This document shows positions 32,818 through 41,790 of a stretch of DNA of 64,000 bases, in pieces. The notes below the pieces were generated by a model. That model was given only the letters and a program-made list of their open reading frames with translations, was not told the DNA's origin and ran no database searches. Positions within the stretch are counted from its first letter, which is position 1. The number at the start of each line of letters is the position of its first letter. The translations under genes were made by a program, and so were the position numbers. The stretch is taken from positions 277,537 through 341,536 of the forward strand of contig JAPLKG010000014.1 of assembly GCA_026388185.1 (NCBI GenBank), written 5' to 3'. This DNA is from Candidatus Eisenbacteria bacterium. Its GTDB lineage: Bacteria; Eisenbacteria; RBG-16-71-46; JAFGJU01.

Positions 32818-33471
32818 ATGAAGAATGATTGCTGGGAGATTGTCCTTGCAGAGGACAAATTCAATCAATTGAGAAATGATAAGGCCTTTCTGGCGATCTT
32901 GACGCTTGCGCGCTGTGTCAACGCGCTCAGATTTTGCCAGACCCCTTTGATCGAGTCCGAGCGCAAGAGTACTCCTGCTGTGAGTAGACAACGTCTCAAT
33001 TCGGTCTTGCTTGCGAGTTCGGTCTTGTACGAAGGGTTGAAGGTTGCTGATTCGCTGGGACGTGATTTCAAGAGCCTAGTTTCCTTCCGGGAAGGGTTTG
33101 GGAAGCTGCTCAAGAAGCCAGAGACGAAGAAACTTAGGAGCGGGATCCTTTGGAAGATGAGGAATAAATTCGTGTTCCACTTCGATCAAGACGTAGCAGC
33201 CATGGCATTGACTCACTTCGAATTGCCTTCATACAAGTTCGCCGTGGGACAGGGAACAGCCCGGGGTCACGTTTACTATGCCCTAGCAGATGAGATCAGC
33301 CTTCATTATTTGCTGGACCCCGAGGGTGAGAAATCGAATGACCAACTGGAAAAAATATACATACAGTTCGCTCAGGAAATAGCAGATCTCATGGTTGAGT
33401 TTGACAATGCGGCAGAGGAGCTGATTGCCGAAACCTTACTACAGCAGGGCTGGTCATTAGGTGACGATTAG
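32818..33471 (+). CDS. Unknown helical protein, possible HEPN-like RNase
   Basis: I do not recognise the family. The 217-residue product is almost all alpha-helical. It has MRNKFVFHFDQDV at about residue 115: an Arg-Asn followed four residues later by His, the R-x4-6-H arrangement of HEPN ribonucleases. It follows the TcmP/three-Cys pair by 128 bp in the same direction, so a three-gene accessory module is possible. GTG 32809 is an alternative start. The HEPN reading is a motif-level inference. Confidence 0.55.
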   Translation: MKNDCWEIVLAEDKFNQLRNDKAFLAILTLARCVNALRFCQTPLIESERKSTPAVSRQRLNSVLLASSVLYEGLKVADSLGRDFKSLVSFREGFGKLLKKPETKKLRSGILWKMRNKFVFHFDQDVAAMALTHFELPSYKFAVGQGTARGHVYYALADEISLHYLLDPEGEKSNDQLEKIYIQFAQEIADLMVEFDNAAEELIAETLLQQGWSLGDD

Positions 33472-33697
33472 CGGGGAAGAAGACGAACCTGACGAAGGCA
33501 CAGCCCAATGTAGATCCGTCATCAGCGCCTCATGTACCTGCCAGGGGCTTCTACGGGTGCAGGCGATGCGTAGCGTAAAGTTGCCCGAGTTGCAGCCGTT
33601 TGAGACTCGCTCAGACTGGAAGAGAACGGCAACAGTCGGCGCTGTGAGCTTAGCTTCATCTTGACGCTGAGGGATTCGCAGCACAGAGAGAAGGGCC

Positions 33698-34474
33698 ATG
33701 ATAAGAATAGGTACGAGCGGCTACAGTTTTGATGACTGGGTGGGGACTTTCTATCCGCCCGACATTCGGAAGGGCGACATGCTTTCTTACTACGCCAAGC
33801 ACTTCAACGTGGTGGAGATAAATTCCAGCTACTATAGGATTCCCCATCCGGCAGTATTTCACCAGATGGAGAAGAAGACCGCCCCCGGCTTTGAATTCTT
33901 CGTCAAGGCGAACAAGGCAATGACGCACGAGTGGAGCACGGAACGGGCTCTGTACCAGCAGTTTCTGGATTCGTGCCGCCCGCTCGTGGAGGCGGGCAAG
34001 TTCTGTGGTGTTCTGGCCCAGTTTCCCTGGGGGTTCAAACAGAACGAAAAAAACTCCGAGTTCCTCAAGAAAATGCGCGAGAACTTTGGGGACACCCCTC
34101 TGGTCGTTGAGTTCAGGAACGATTCCTGGGTCAAGGACGAAGTGTTCTCTCTCCTCGAGAAGGAGAGCATCTCCTTCTGCGCCGTGGATGAACCGCCGTT
34201 GAGGGGGTTGGTGCCGCCGATTGTGAAGTACACCGCCGAACCTGGTTACGTGAGGTTTCATGGGAGAAACGCGAGGAACTGGTGGGCGAGCGGCGGAGGC
34301 GATCGGTACGACTATGACTACACCGAACAAGAACTGACGGAGTGGTTAGGAAAGATAAAGGAGCTGGCCGCAACCGCGCGGAAGACGTACATTTTCTTCA
34401 ACAACTGTCATGCGGGGCAGGCGGCGAGAAGTGCGAAACTCATGGAGAGGCTACTGTCGCTTGAGATTCAATAG
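33698..34474 (+). CDS. DUF72 family protein
   Basis: The 258-residue product is a DUF72 TIM-barrel protein: IRIGTSGYSFDDWVGTFYP at the N-terminus, YAKHFNVVEINSSYYRIP, FFVKANKAMTHEW, VVEFRNDSWVKDEVF, YVRFHGRNARNWW and FNNCHAGQAARSAKLM. The reaction is unknown, although family members often neighbour DNA-repair genes. Its stop is immediately followed by the ATG of the MrfA-like helicase with no gap, so they form one operon. The 226 bp before it show no other gene. Confidence 0.92.
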   Translation: MIRIGTSGYSFDDWVGTFYPPDIRKGDMLSYYAKHFNVVEINSSYYRIPHPAVFHQMEKKTAPGFEFFVKANKAMTHEWSTERALYQQFLDSCRPLVEAGKFCGVLAQFPWGFKQNEKNSEFLKKMRENFGDTPLVVEFRNDSWVKDEVFSLLEKESISFCAVDEPPLRGLVPPIVKYTAEPGYVRFHGRNARNWWASGGGDRYDYDYTEQELTEWLGKIKELAATARKTYIFFNNCHAGQAARSAKLMERLLSLEIQ

Positions 34475-36853
34475 ATGAGACAGGTTTGTGATAGAAAGAC
34501 CGGAGCCGAGGTGACGATCAAGGAAGCGCTGAAAGACTTACTTTCTTCGCCGGGCTTCAAAGAAAGAGTGAAGTACATAAAGAATCTGGAAGCACGAGAG
34601 GCAGTCTACGGTGAACTCTCGTCGCCGCTACGGGCCGAGCTCTCAGGCGCGCTTGCAGGGGTGGGAATTGAGCGGCTCTATTCCCATCAAGTGAGGGCCG
34701 TGGAGCTTGCGAGAGAGGGAAAGCACTTCGTAGTTGTTACCGGGACGGCAAGCGGAAAGACTCTCTGCTATAACATCCCGGTGCTTGAGACGTTGCTTTC
34801 GAGAGAGAACGCGAACGCTTTCTACGTCTTTCCGACAAAGGCGCTGGCCCAGGATCAGTTGAAGGGGCTCCTCAGGTTGGCCTCCCAGGACGAGAGAATA
34901 TCGTCCCGTCTTCACCTCGGCACGTACGACGGAGACACCACGCCTCACGCGAGGCGAAAGCTTCGCGAAGCCGCTAACGTGATTCTCACCAATCCTGACA
35001 TGTTGCACCAGGGAATCCTGCCTTACCACACGCGCTGGAGCAAATTTTTCTCGAATCTTGAGTACGTGGTTATCGATGAGATCCATTCTTACAGAGGCAT
35101 TTTCGGTTCCAACGTGGCTAACGTAATAAGAAGGTTGCGCAGAGTCTGCAGTCACTACGGTTCGAACCCGAAATTCGTTCTTTGCTCGGCAACTATCAGG
35201 AACCCCCAGGATTTGGCCTCGCAACTCATCGGCCTCGACGTAGAGATCGTCTCCGAAGATGGGTCGCCACGCGGTTCGAAGATGTTTATTTTCTGGAATC
35301 CCCCTTTTCTTGACGAAGCAAAGATGGAACGAAGAAGCTCAAACGTTGAGGCGAAAGAGCTTCTGGTTGAGCTTGTCAAGAATGGAATACAAACAATCGC
35401 GTTCACCAAGGCAAGGGTCGTCGCGGAATTGATATACCGGTACGCCTTGGACGATCTTTTGAAACACAGGGCGACGTTGAAGGATTCCATAAGGCCCTAC
35501 AGAGCGGGATATCTTCCGGAGGATAGAAGAGAAATCGAGCGACAGCTTTTCTCCGGCGAACTCATGGGCGTTGTCAGCACGAACGCGCTTGAACTCGGAA
35601 TTGATGTCGGCGGGCTCGACGCATCAATCACTGTAGGATTTCCCGGTACTATCGCGAGCACGTGGCAGCAGGCAGGTAGGGCTGGTAGGGGCACAAGAGA
35701 AGCCTTGAGCGTGCTCGTTGCGTACAACGACCCGATTGACCAATACCTCATGCGTCACCCGGAGTATTTCTTTAGACAGTCGCCCGAGAGCGCGGTCGTT
35801 GCTCCCGACAATCCATATGTTCTTGCGGGCCACCTCTGCGCCGCGGCCTTCGAGCTTCCGATATCGGAGTCCGACAGGGAGCTCTTTGGTCCGCTGACCG
35901 AGGAGATCACGCGCGTGCTCGAAGACGAAGGCAAGATGAAGGGGATAGACAAGAAATGGTACTGGTCCAGCACCGATTTCCCCGCCGCCTCGGTGAATTT
36001 GAGAACCATTTCCGATGACACCTACACTATCGTGGACGCGAAACACGGCAACACGGTGATAGGAACGGTTGATGCCATAAGCGCACCGGAGCTTGTTTAC
36101 CCCGAGGCCATCTATTTGCATGAAGGGGAGACCTTCTTCACGAAAAAGCTCGACATGGAGCAGAAGGTTGCATACGTGGAACGAGCTGAGGTGGACTATT
36201 ACACGCAGCCCGTCCTCGACACCAGTCTGAGGGTATTGAGACAACGAAAAGAAAAGAAATTGGCGGGACAGAGAGTCGTTCTTGGCGACGCGGACGTGAC
36301 CTGGGCGACGATCGCGTTTAAGAAAATAAAGTTCTACAGCCTGGACAGCATCGGATACAAGACGCTCGATCTTCCAGCGCAACACCTTGAGACGGCCAGT
36401 ATGTGGTTCGTACCCGCGACGACCCTCCTGAAGCAGGTTCGAGTGGCGGGCAAGAATCCCGTCGAAGGGCTCGCGGGCATACGCAACATGATGATAAACG
36501 TAGTTCCTCTTTTTGCCATGTGCGACAGGCAAGATATCGGAGGAGTCATAGACAGCAGTAATACGGGCACGCCCACCATCTTCATTTACGACAGATTCCA
36601 GGGGGGTCTCGGATTCGCCGAGAGAACGTACGAACTCATCCAGGAAGTGCTTCAAGCCTGTCTTTCTCTGGTCAAAGAATGCGAGTGTTCCGAGGGATGT
36701 CCTTCCTGCGTCGGTCTCCCGATACTCAGACCTGCGCAGCACCAGGACCCCGACGTCTATCACGGTTGGGCGATTCCTAGTAAGGAGATCGCGCGAGCAA
36801 TGTTGGAGGCTCTCGTCATGAAGAGTGGGCCGATCTTGGGCGAACGACGCTGA
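34475..36853 (+). CDS. mrfA: MrfA-like DEAD/DEAH helicase with DUF1998 zinc domain
   Basis: The 792-residue superfamily 2 helicase has Q/I motifs (LYSHQVRAVELAREG, VTGTASGKTLCYN), II (VIDEIHSYRG), III (LCSATIRNP) and VI (QQAGRAGRG). Its C-terminal DUF1998-like region ends with four cysteines in KECECSEGCPSCVGLP. This is the layout of YprA/MrfA and Hrq1. In B. subtilis MrfA works with the exonuclease MrfB in repair of mitomycin C damage, independent of nucleotide excision repair. The MrfB homolog begins one base after its stop. Confidence 0.92.
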   Translation: MRQVCDRKTGAEVTIKEALKDLLSSPGFKERVKYIKNLEAREAVYGELSSPLRAELSGALAGVGIERLYSHQVRAVELAREGKHFVVVTGTASGKTLCYNIPVLETLLSRENANAFYVFPTKALAQDQLKGLLRLASQDERISSRLHLGTYDGDTTPHARRKLREAANVILTNPDMLHQGILPYHTRWSKFFSNLEYVVIDEIHSYRGIFGSNVANVIRRLRRVCSHYGSNPKFVLCSATIRNPQDLASQLIGLDVEIVSEDGSPRGSKMFIFWNPPFLDEAKMERRSSNVEAKELLVELVKNGIQTIAFTKARVVAELIYRYALDDLLKHRATLKDSIRPYRAGYLPEDRREIERQLFSGELMGVVSTNALELGIDVGGLDASITVGFPGTIASTWQQAGRAGRGTREALSVLVAYNDPIDQYLMRHPEYFFRQSPESAVVAPDNPYVLAGHLCAAAFELPISESDRELFGPLTEEITRVLEDEGKMKGIDKKWYWSSTDFPAASVNLRTISDDTYTIVDAKHGNTVIGTVDAISAPELVYPEAIYLHEGETFFTKKLDMEQKVAYVERAEVDYYTQPVLDTSLRVLRQRKEKKLAGQRVVLGDADVTWATIAFKKIKFYSLDSIGYKTLDLPAQHLETASMWFVPATTLLKQVRVAGKNPVEGLAGIRNMMINVVPLFAMCDRQDIGGVIDSSNTGTPTIFIYDRFQGGLGFAERTYELIQEVLQACLSLVKECECSEGCPSCVGLPILRPAQHQDPDVYHGWAIPSKEIARAMLEALVMKSGPILGERR

Positions 36854-36854
36854 C

Positions 36855-37703
36855 ATGAAGCTGAGTAGCAAGAGCAGAGAATCTCTGTGTAATTTGATCT
36901 CCGCCCACCGGACCTCACGTGAGGAGAAAGAGACTCGTCACAGGACACCCGTCTCCGTGGAAGAACTCCTGCCGGGTGGGGTGCTGAAGGGCAAGCACGG
37001 CCAGATATTCGTTCACGAAAGGCTCAGGTCCGAGATAGAGAGGAACACGCAGCGGATCGTCTCGCTTTATCGTCAGGCAGAGCTAAACGCCTTTTCTGCC
37101 ACGCTGGAGGGCAAGGCGGGCGAATTTTCGGAATTGGGAAAGACGGGATTCTCGCGGGCCGTCTTTCTCGATATCGAAAGCACGGGGCTTTTCAATTGCC
37201 CGACCTTTCTTGCCGGTGCGATGTTTCTTTCGGGGGACGATTTCGTCATAAGGCAATTCTTCGCCCGCGACTACTCTGAAGAGAAATGTCTCATAGAAAT
37301 CCTCTCAAAATTTCTTCGTCAGTTTGAGGCCGTGATTACTTTCAACGGAAAATCGTACGACATTCCGTTTATTGCAGACCGAGCCATATATCACGGCGTC
37401 AAATTTGCGACGCGCCACTCGCACGTTGATCTTCTCCATCACTCGAGACGGCACTGGAAGGGGACTCTCCCCAACTGCAAACTTCAGACGCTGGAGCTTC
37501 ACGTGTGTCGAAGAAGAAGGGTCGGAGACATTCCGAGCTCTGAGATCCCGCAGCTCTACCACGATTTTGTGCGGACGGGCGATCCTTACCTTCTGATCCA
37601 CGTGTTTCATCACAACATGCTTGACCTGATAACGATGAGTGAGTTACTGGTGGAACTGATGCGCAGGGAGGGGCTGATTCGCGCACGCCGTGCATTGCAG
37701 TAG
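36855..37703 (+). CDS. mrfB: MrfB-like (YprB) DEDD-type exonuclease
   Basis: The 282-residue product has a ribonuclease H-like exonuclease core. VFLDIESTGLFNC supplies the first Asp-Glu pair, VITFNGKSYDIPFI the second block, and HHNMLDLITMSEL a later Asp. These are the metal ligands of YprB/MrfB. Residues 1-100 (SVEELLPGGVLKGKHGQIFV) are the family N-terminal extension. With MrfA it forms the known mitomycin-repair pair. B. subtilis MrfB carries a TPR tail; here the chain stops after the nuclease domain. Confidence 0.85.
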   Translation: MKLSSKSRESLCNLISAHRTSREEKETRHRTPVSVEELLPGGVLKGKHGQIFVHERLRSEIERNTQRIVSLYRQAELNAFSATLEGKAGEFSELGKTGFSRAVFLDIESTGLFNCPTFLAGAMFLSGDDFVIRQFFARDYSEEKCLIEILSKFLRQFEAVITFNGKSYDIPFIADRAIYHGVKFATRHSHVDLLHHSRRHWKGTLPNCKLQTLELHVCRRRRVGDIPSSEIPQLYHDFVRTGDPYLLIHVFHHNMLDLITMSELLVELMRREGLIRARRALQ

Positions 37704-37745
37704 AGGTCTTGACGGAAGGTGGCCTCGATCACGAGGGAATCCTGA

Positions 37746-38876
37746 ATGAAGCCTTTGAGAAAATCAGAACGGGAGCTTGTCGCCGGGGATCTTGGAGAAA
37801 TGGGACTCATCGAGAGGATTTTGTCAAAGACCGGCCGGTCGTTGGGACTCTCGAAGTCGGACGTAGGGCGCGTGATCGTCGGCCCCGGAGATGACGCCGC
37901 GGTAATAGAGTTCGGCGGGAGGACGCGCGTCGTTGTGACGACGGACGTCCTCGTGGAAGGCGTGCACTTCCGACTCGATTGGTCATATCCTGAGGCTCTT
38001 GGATTCAAGTCCGTGGCAGCGAACCTGAGTGACGTCGCTGCGATGGGAGGCCGTGCTGTAGGAATCGTGATTTCTCTTGGAATACCGCCGGCGGTTCCAG
38101 TGAAAGCCGTTGACAGGATGTATCGCGGCATATCCAAAGCGCTGTCGTTGTTCGGAGGAAATCTGCTTGGGGGAGACACGGTGCGCTCGAGTGCCATAAT
38201 CGTCTCGATATCTGCCATCGGCGTGCTTGTTGGCGAGAGGCCGCTACTCCGTTCTGGAGCGAGGCCTGGAGACAAGATATGTGTCACAGGTTCGCTGGGT
38301 CGTTCCGAGTTGGGGCTGATGTTGCTGAAGAGATACTTCAGACCGACTCGTCGGCCGAGAAAAATCTTGCTCGAGGCGTGGGCGGAGAGAACAGAACAGT
38401 ACTTCAGGAAAGGACTTCCTCCATCACTGCGGGAGGCGGGATGTGCATGCATCGCCAAACACCTCATGCCTTCTCCGCGGGTGAAGGAAGTGCGAGTGCT
38501 CTCAACTTTGGGTCCCTCTGCGATGATCGACATCAGCGATGGGCTGTCGGCAGATCTGATGCGGGTGGCAAGGGCGAGCGGGGTAGGACTGGTGCTGAAC
38601 GAAGCAGACATTCCCGTTGACAAAGACGCGATGGCCGTGGCGCAGGCTCTCAACGTTGCGCCATACAAGATAGCGCTTTCGAGCGGCGAGGAATACGAAG
38701 TTCTGTTCACCATTCCGCAAGCTAGAGTCGAACGGGCGGCAAGTGTTCTGGCGAGAAGGTGTGGAACTGCAATCGGAGTAATAGGAGAAATCACGGGATA
38801 CAGAGAGTCGATTCTTGTGGTCGGGAGTCGCGCTAGAAAGAGGGCCTTGGCAGAGACAGGCTTCAGACATTTCTAG
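37746..38876 (+). CDS. thiL: Thiamine-monophosphate kinase
   Basis: The 376-residue product has LGEMGLIERIL, GPGDDAAVIEF, VVTTDVLVEGVHFRLDW, GFKSVAANLSDVAAMGGRA and LLGGDTVRSSAIIVSISAIG, which are the metal and ATP-binding blocks of ThiL. It phosphorylates thiamine monophosphate to the diphosphate. IDISDGLSADLMRVARASG and LSSGEEYEVLF match the C-terminal domain. It is slightly longer than the usual 320-350. It ends the plus-strand block that starts at 33698; an inverted repeat (AACCCAA / TTGGGTT, 38979-39010) follows. Confidence 0.95.
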   Translation: MKPLRKSERELVAGDLGEMGLIERILSKTGRSLGLSKSDVGRVIVGPGDDAAVIEFGGRTRVVVTTDVLVEGVHFRLDWSYPEALGFKSVAANLSDVAAMGGRAVGIVISLGIPPAVPVKAVDRMYRGISKALSLFGGNLLGGDTVRSSAIIVSISAIGVLVGERPLLRSGARPGDKICVTGSLGRSELGLMLLKRYFRPTRRPRKILLEAWAERTEQYFRKGLPPSLREAGCACIAKHLMPSPRVKEVRVLSTLGPSAMIDISDGLSADLMRVARASGVGLVLNEADIPVDKDAMAVAQALNVAPYKIALSSGEEYEVLFTIPQARVERAASVLARRCGTAIGVIGEITGYRESILVVGSRARKRALAETGFRHF

Positions 38877-39028
38877 CTCGCTTTTCTCTGCGGCCCGATG
38901 CCTGGCGTTGTGGTGACTCCTGGTCGCTGATGCACTTCCAAGAAGTGTGTCGCCCTTGGAATCGGCCTCGACATCCCATCTAACCCAATTATATCGCAAC
39001 GAGTTGGGTTATCACGCGCACTTTTCTA

Positions 39029-39057
39029 TTGATTACGTTCTCACAGTGCTGTATAAT
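39029..39057 (+). promoter_or_regulatory. Near-consensus sigma70 promoter of the candidate RNA
   Basis: TTGATT (39029-39034), a 17-nt spacer, TATAAT (39052-39057). Transcription would start near 39064. Confidence 0.75.
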
Positions 39058-39063
39058 TAGTAC

Positions 39064-39202
39064 AAAGTTAAGTGTGAGATGGCACGTTAGGGTACGGTCG
39101 AAAACCTTCGGAAGTCTCTCTTTCGGAAGTCCCTGAGGTCTCGTACCTCATCCGCTCCGCTGGGGAGTTAATATGACCGAAGTGTCGTTTTCGACCTTTT
39201 TG
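39064..39202 (+). ncRNA. Candidate structured small RNA with its own promoter and terminator
   Basis: Between the promoter at 39029 and the next gene there is no coding frame, but the transcript folds strongly. GGTCGAAAAC (39096-39105) pairs perfectly with GTTTTCGACC (39187-39196), directly followed by five T. Inside it CTTCGG (39106-39111) pairs with CCGAAG (39177-39182). Two inner hairpins are GAGGT-ACCTC (39135-39149) and CTCC-GGAG near 39155-39167. The result is a closed multi-branch of about 100 nt ending as an intrinsic terminator. A local GTCG-TTTT-CGAC hairpin competes with the closing stem. It matches no RNA class I know. It could be a free sRNA or a leader of the gene at 39283. Confidence 0.55.
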
Positions 39203-39282
39203 TTTGCCCTTTTTTGACGCCGAGAAGGCCATGAAGTGACCGGGAAGAGGGGCCATGACAAGAAGGTGGAGGTGTTCAATTC

Positions 39283-39996
39283 ATGTTCAGATCATCGGTA
39301 ATGGTAATCGTTGGCGTTTGTCTGCTTTTCGGACAAGCTCTTGGCTGCGGGACTCAGCTTTGCTGGAACACGGTCGTGCCGCGGAACATGGTAGGTTTCG
39401 ATTTGAACGTAATCTCTACTGTCGACGGGCCTGACAAGTCGGGGCTGTATACCTACACGTACACGATTTACAGGCTCGACAACGGGTTGAAGCTCGACAA
39501 CGGAGCGTGGGTCCTTTACCGAGAGATCAGTCACATCTCTTTCTGGTTTCCCTGTGGGCCGGCCGCAGAGAGGAGCATAGTGAACGGCAAGTACGGCATC
39601 TCTGTTAGTTGCACGGACGCGGGGCAGTGTCCGACAATTGAAATGGGTGGAAGTCGTGGCATGGTTGAGCCCGTTATGAGCAGATCGTGCAGCGTGTTCT
39701 GGGGGTTCAAGCTTGACGCATGTGTCTGCCCCGACGACAGAATCTTCCTTCTTCCCAATCTCAATAAGATTTCTTTCCCCACCGACCCCGAGGATCCCCA
39801 CTGCACCATCACGTTCAAGAGTGGTAGCGCACCCGAGTGGGGCAAGTGGCTCGCGAAAGGCGGTGCCACACGGGGTGGGCTACACGATGGAATGGGTTGG
39901 GTCTACGATGCTGGCGACATCAAGGTTCCGACCTGCGTTCCCGCTGTTGACGTCGGAGACATGACGTGGGGTGCAATCAAGGCAACCTACCGCTAG
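39283..39996 (+). CDS. Cysteine-rich secreted protein with WG-x-IKA C-terminus
   Basis: The 237-residue product has a signal peptide (MFRSSVMVIVGVCLLFGQALG) with a cysteine right at the cleavage region (LGCG), and eight or more cysteines in the mature part (CSVFWGFKLDACVCPDD). The family is unknown to me. The chain ends VGDMTWGAIKATYR, very similar to the end of the unrelated beta-helix protein at 59002-60156 (TTWGKIKALFR). AGGTGGAGG lies about 10 nt before the ATG. It follows the candidate RNA by about 80 bp. Confidence 0.7.
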   Translation: MFRSSVMVIVGVCLLFGQALGCGTQLCWNTVVPRNMVGFDLNVISTVDGPDKSGLYTYTYTIYRLDNGLKLDNGAWVLYREISHISFWFPCGPAAERSIVNGKYGISVSCTDAGQCPTIEMGGSRGMVEPVMSRSCSVFWGFKLDACVCPDDRIFLLPNLNKISFPTDPEDPHCTITFKSGSAPEWGKWLAKGGATRGGLHDGMGWVYDAGDIKVPTCVPAVDVGDMTWGAIKATYR

Positions 39997-40119
39997 CGCC
40001 GGCCACGAACACATAGCCCGTCGTATACCCTCACGCGTTCAATTCCGTTTGACACAACTAGAATAGCGGATTAGCATCTCACCGCACGTTCTGTTCTGAA
40101 CCTTTCGCAGGAGGAGGAC

Positions 40120-41775
40120 ATGGAAGGAGAGCAAAGCCTAAGGGCCTTGTCTGACGAGTATTTTGACTTCTACGTTGAATCCTACCCCGAAATGGCCACG
40201 GTCGTGGGGCTTCACACCTTCGATGACAGGCTGACTCGCTACGATCGGGCCTCCATCGACAAGCAAGTGCGAGCATTCCGCGGATTCAAGAGGCGCGCCG
40301 AAGAGCTCTTGTCCGCCGGAGGGCTCTCCACAACCGCTTCGATAGATGCGAGACTCATCGCCAGCAACTGTGAGATTCAGGTCCTCGAGATCGAAAAGAT
40401 GATGAAACCCTGGGTCGATCCCACCCTCTACATCGAAATGAGCCTGTATGGGTTGTTCCTTCTCGTTTCCAGGGAAGTCGTCCCCGTCGAGAAGCGTGCC
40501 AACTCGGTGGCCGGAAGATTGAGAGAGTTCGCTCGCGTGCTGGTCGAAGCTAAGCAAAACCTGGAAAACCCGCCGTCCATTTTTACGAGGACGGCCCTCG
40601 GCATGCTCAAGGGCGCAGACGCTTTCGTGAAGGAAACCGTTCGTCACTTCGGCGACAGCTTGGCCGGAGCAAGAAGCGAGTTGGAATCAAGTTCAACAAT
40701 CTGCATCGAGGCCATGAGGGATTTCGAGACCTACCTGGAAAACGATCTCCTGCCAAGATCAAACGGGGATTTCGCCATAGGACGCGATCTCTTCGAGACC
40801 AAGCTAAGGGTGCAGCACATGTTGGACGTGGACACGAAGACACTCGAAAAGATGGGCCGCGCGCTCTTACTGGAGACCAAGGAGCAGATAGAACACCTCA
40901 GTAACGAGTTGCACCCCGGCAAGAACTGGAGAGACGTGATCGAGGCCCTCAAGGAGCACCATCCCGACGCCTCGATGCTGAGAAGTGAATACGAGGAGCA
41001 CATGAGGAAGGCAAGAGAGTTTGTTCTTGCCAAGGATCTTGTTCCTATCCCGGCTGGCGAAGAACTCACGGTCATTGACACTCCCTCTTTTGAACGAGGG
41101 ACCATCCCTTACGCTGCATACGTCAGCCCGGGGCCCTTCGATGAAAAGCAGGAAGGCCTCTTCTTTGTCACGCCCGTGGATACGAGCGCGCCGATTGAGG
41201 TACAGCGGGAACAGCTCAAGGGACACAGCTATGCTTCAATGGTGTTAACGGCCCTGCACGAAGGTTATCCGGGTCATCACTTGCAGTTCATTCATTCTAA
41301 CCGCGTCCCCACCAAGCTTCGGCATTTATGCGGGAATACTGTTTTTGCGGAAGGATGGGCGCTATATTGCGAAGAGCTCATGAAGGAAGCCGGCTTCTAC
41401 AGGAGCAGGGAGGTTGAGCTGTTTCAGTTGAAGGACATGCTTTGGAGGGCAGCGCGCGTGGTCGTAGATGTGGGGTTGCACACGAAAAGCATGAGCTTTG
41501 ATGAAGCGGTCGAGTTTCTGATCTCCGAAGCGTTGATAGAACGCCCCAATGCCGTTGCCGAAGTCAGGAGATATACCAACTCGCCATCTCAACCCTCGAG
41601 CTACGCCGTAGGAAAGGCCGAGGTTCTGGCTCTTCGAGACGGCGAGAAACAACGGCTCGGCCCTAACTTCAACTTATCCAGATTCCACGAAAAGCTTCTG
41701 AGCTCAGGCACCATTCCATTCAAGCTGGTCAAGGAGGAACTGGGAGCGAAAGACGAGAGCTCGCGAGAAAAGTGA
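40120..41775 (+). CDS. DUF885 family putative metallopeptidase
   Basis: The 551-residue product matches DUF885 over its length, with YFDFYVESYPEMATVVGLHTFDDRLTRYD at the start and the metal-binding segment LHEGYPGHHLQFIH (His380, Glu381) followed by FAEGWALYCEELMKEAGFY. The family resembles M32-type carboxypeptidases; substrates are mostly unknown. No signal peptide is seen, so it is probably cytoplasmic. CAGGAGGAGG precedes the ATG. It converges on cdaA with only 15 bp between stops. Confidence 0.9.
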   Translation: MEGEQSLRALSDEYFDFYVESYPEMATVVGLHTFDDRLTRYDRASIDKQVRAFRGFKRRAEELLSAGGLSTTASIDARLIASNCEIQVLEIEKMMKPWVDPTLYIEMSLYGLFLLVSREVVPVEKRANSVAGRLREFARVLVEAKQNLENPPSIFTRTALGMLKGADAFVKETVRHFGDSLAGARSELESSSTICIEAMRDFETYLENDLLPRSNGDFAIGRDLFETKLRVQHMLDVDTKTLEKMGRALLLETKEQIEHLSNELHPGKNWRDVIEALKEHHPDASMLRSEYEEHMRKAREFVLAKDLVPIPAGEELTVIDTPSFERGTIPYAAYVSPGPFDEKQEGLFFVTPVDTSAPIEVQREQLKGHSYASMVLTALHEGYPGHHLQFIHSNRVPTKLRHLCGNTVFAEGWALYCEELMKEAGFYRSREVELFQLKDMLWRAARVVVDVGLHTKSMSFDEAVEFLISEALIERPNAVAEVRRYTNSPSQPSSYAVGKAEVLALRDGEKQRLGPNFNLSRFHEKLLSSGTIPFKLVKEELGAKDESSREK

Positions 41776-41790
41776 AGGCGCTCTATTGTT

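Noticed and set aside
35624-36871. 415-codon minus-strand frame inside the MrfA-like gene
   Set aside because: The opposite strand encodes a complete helicase with all motifs; the minus frame has no recognisable domain.
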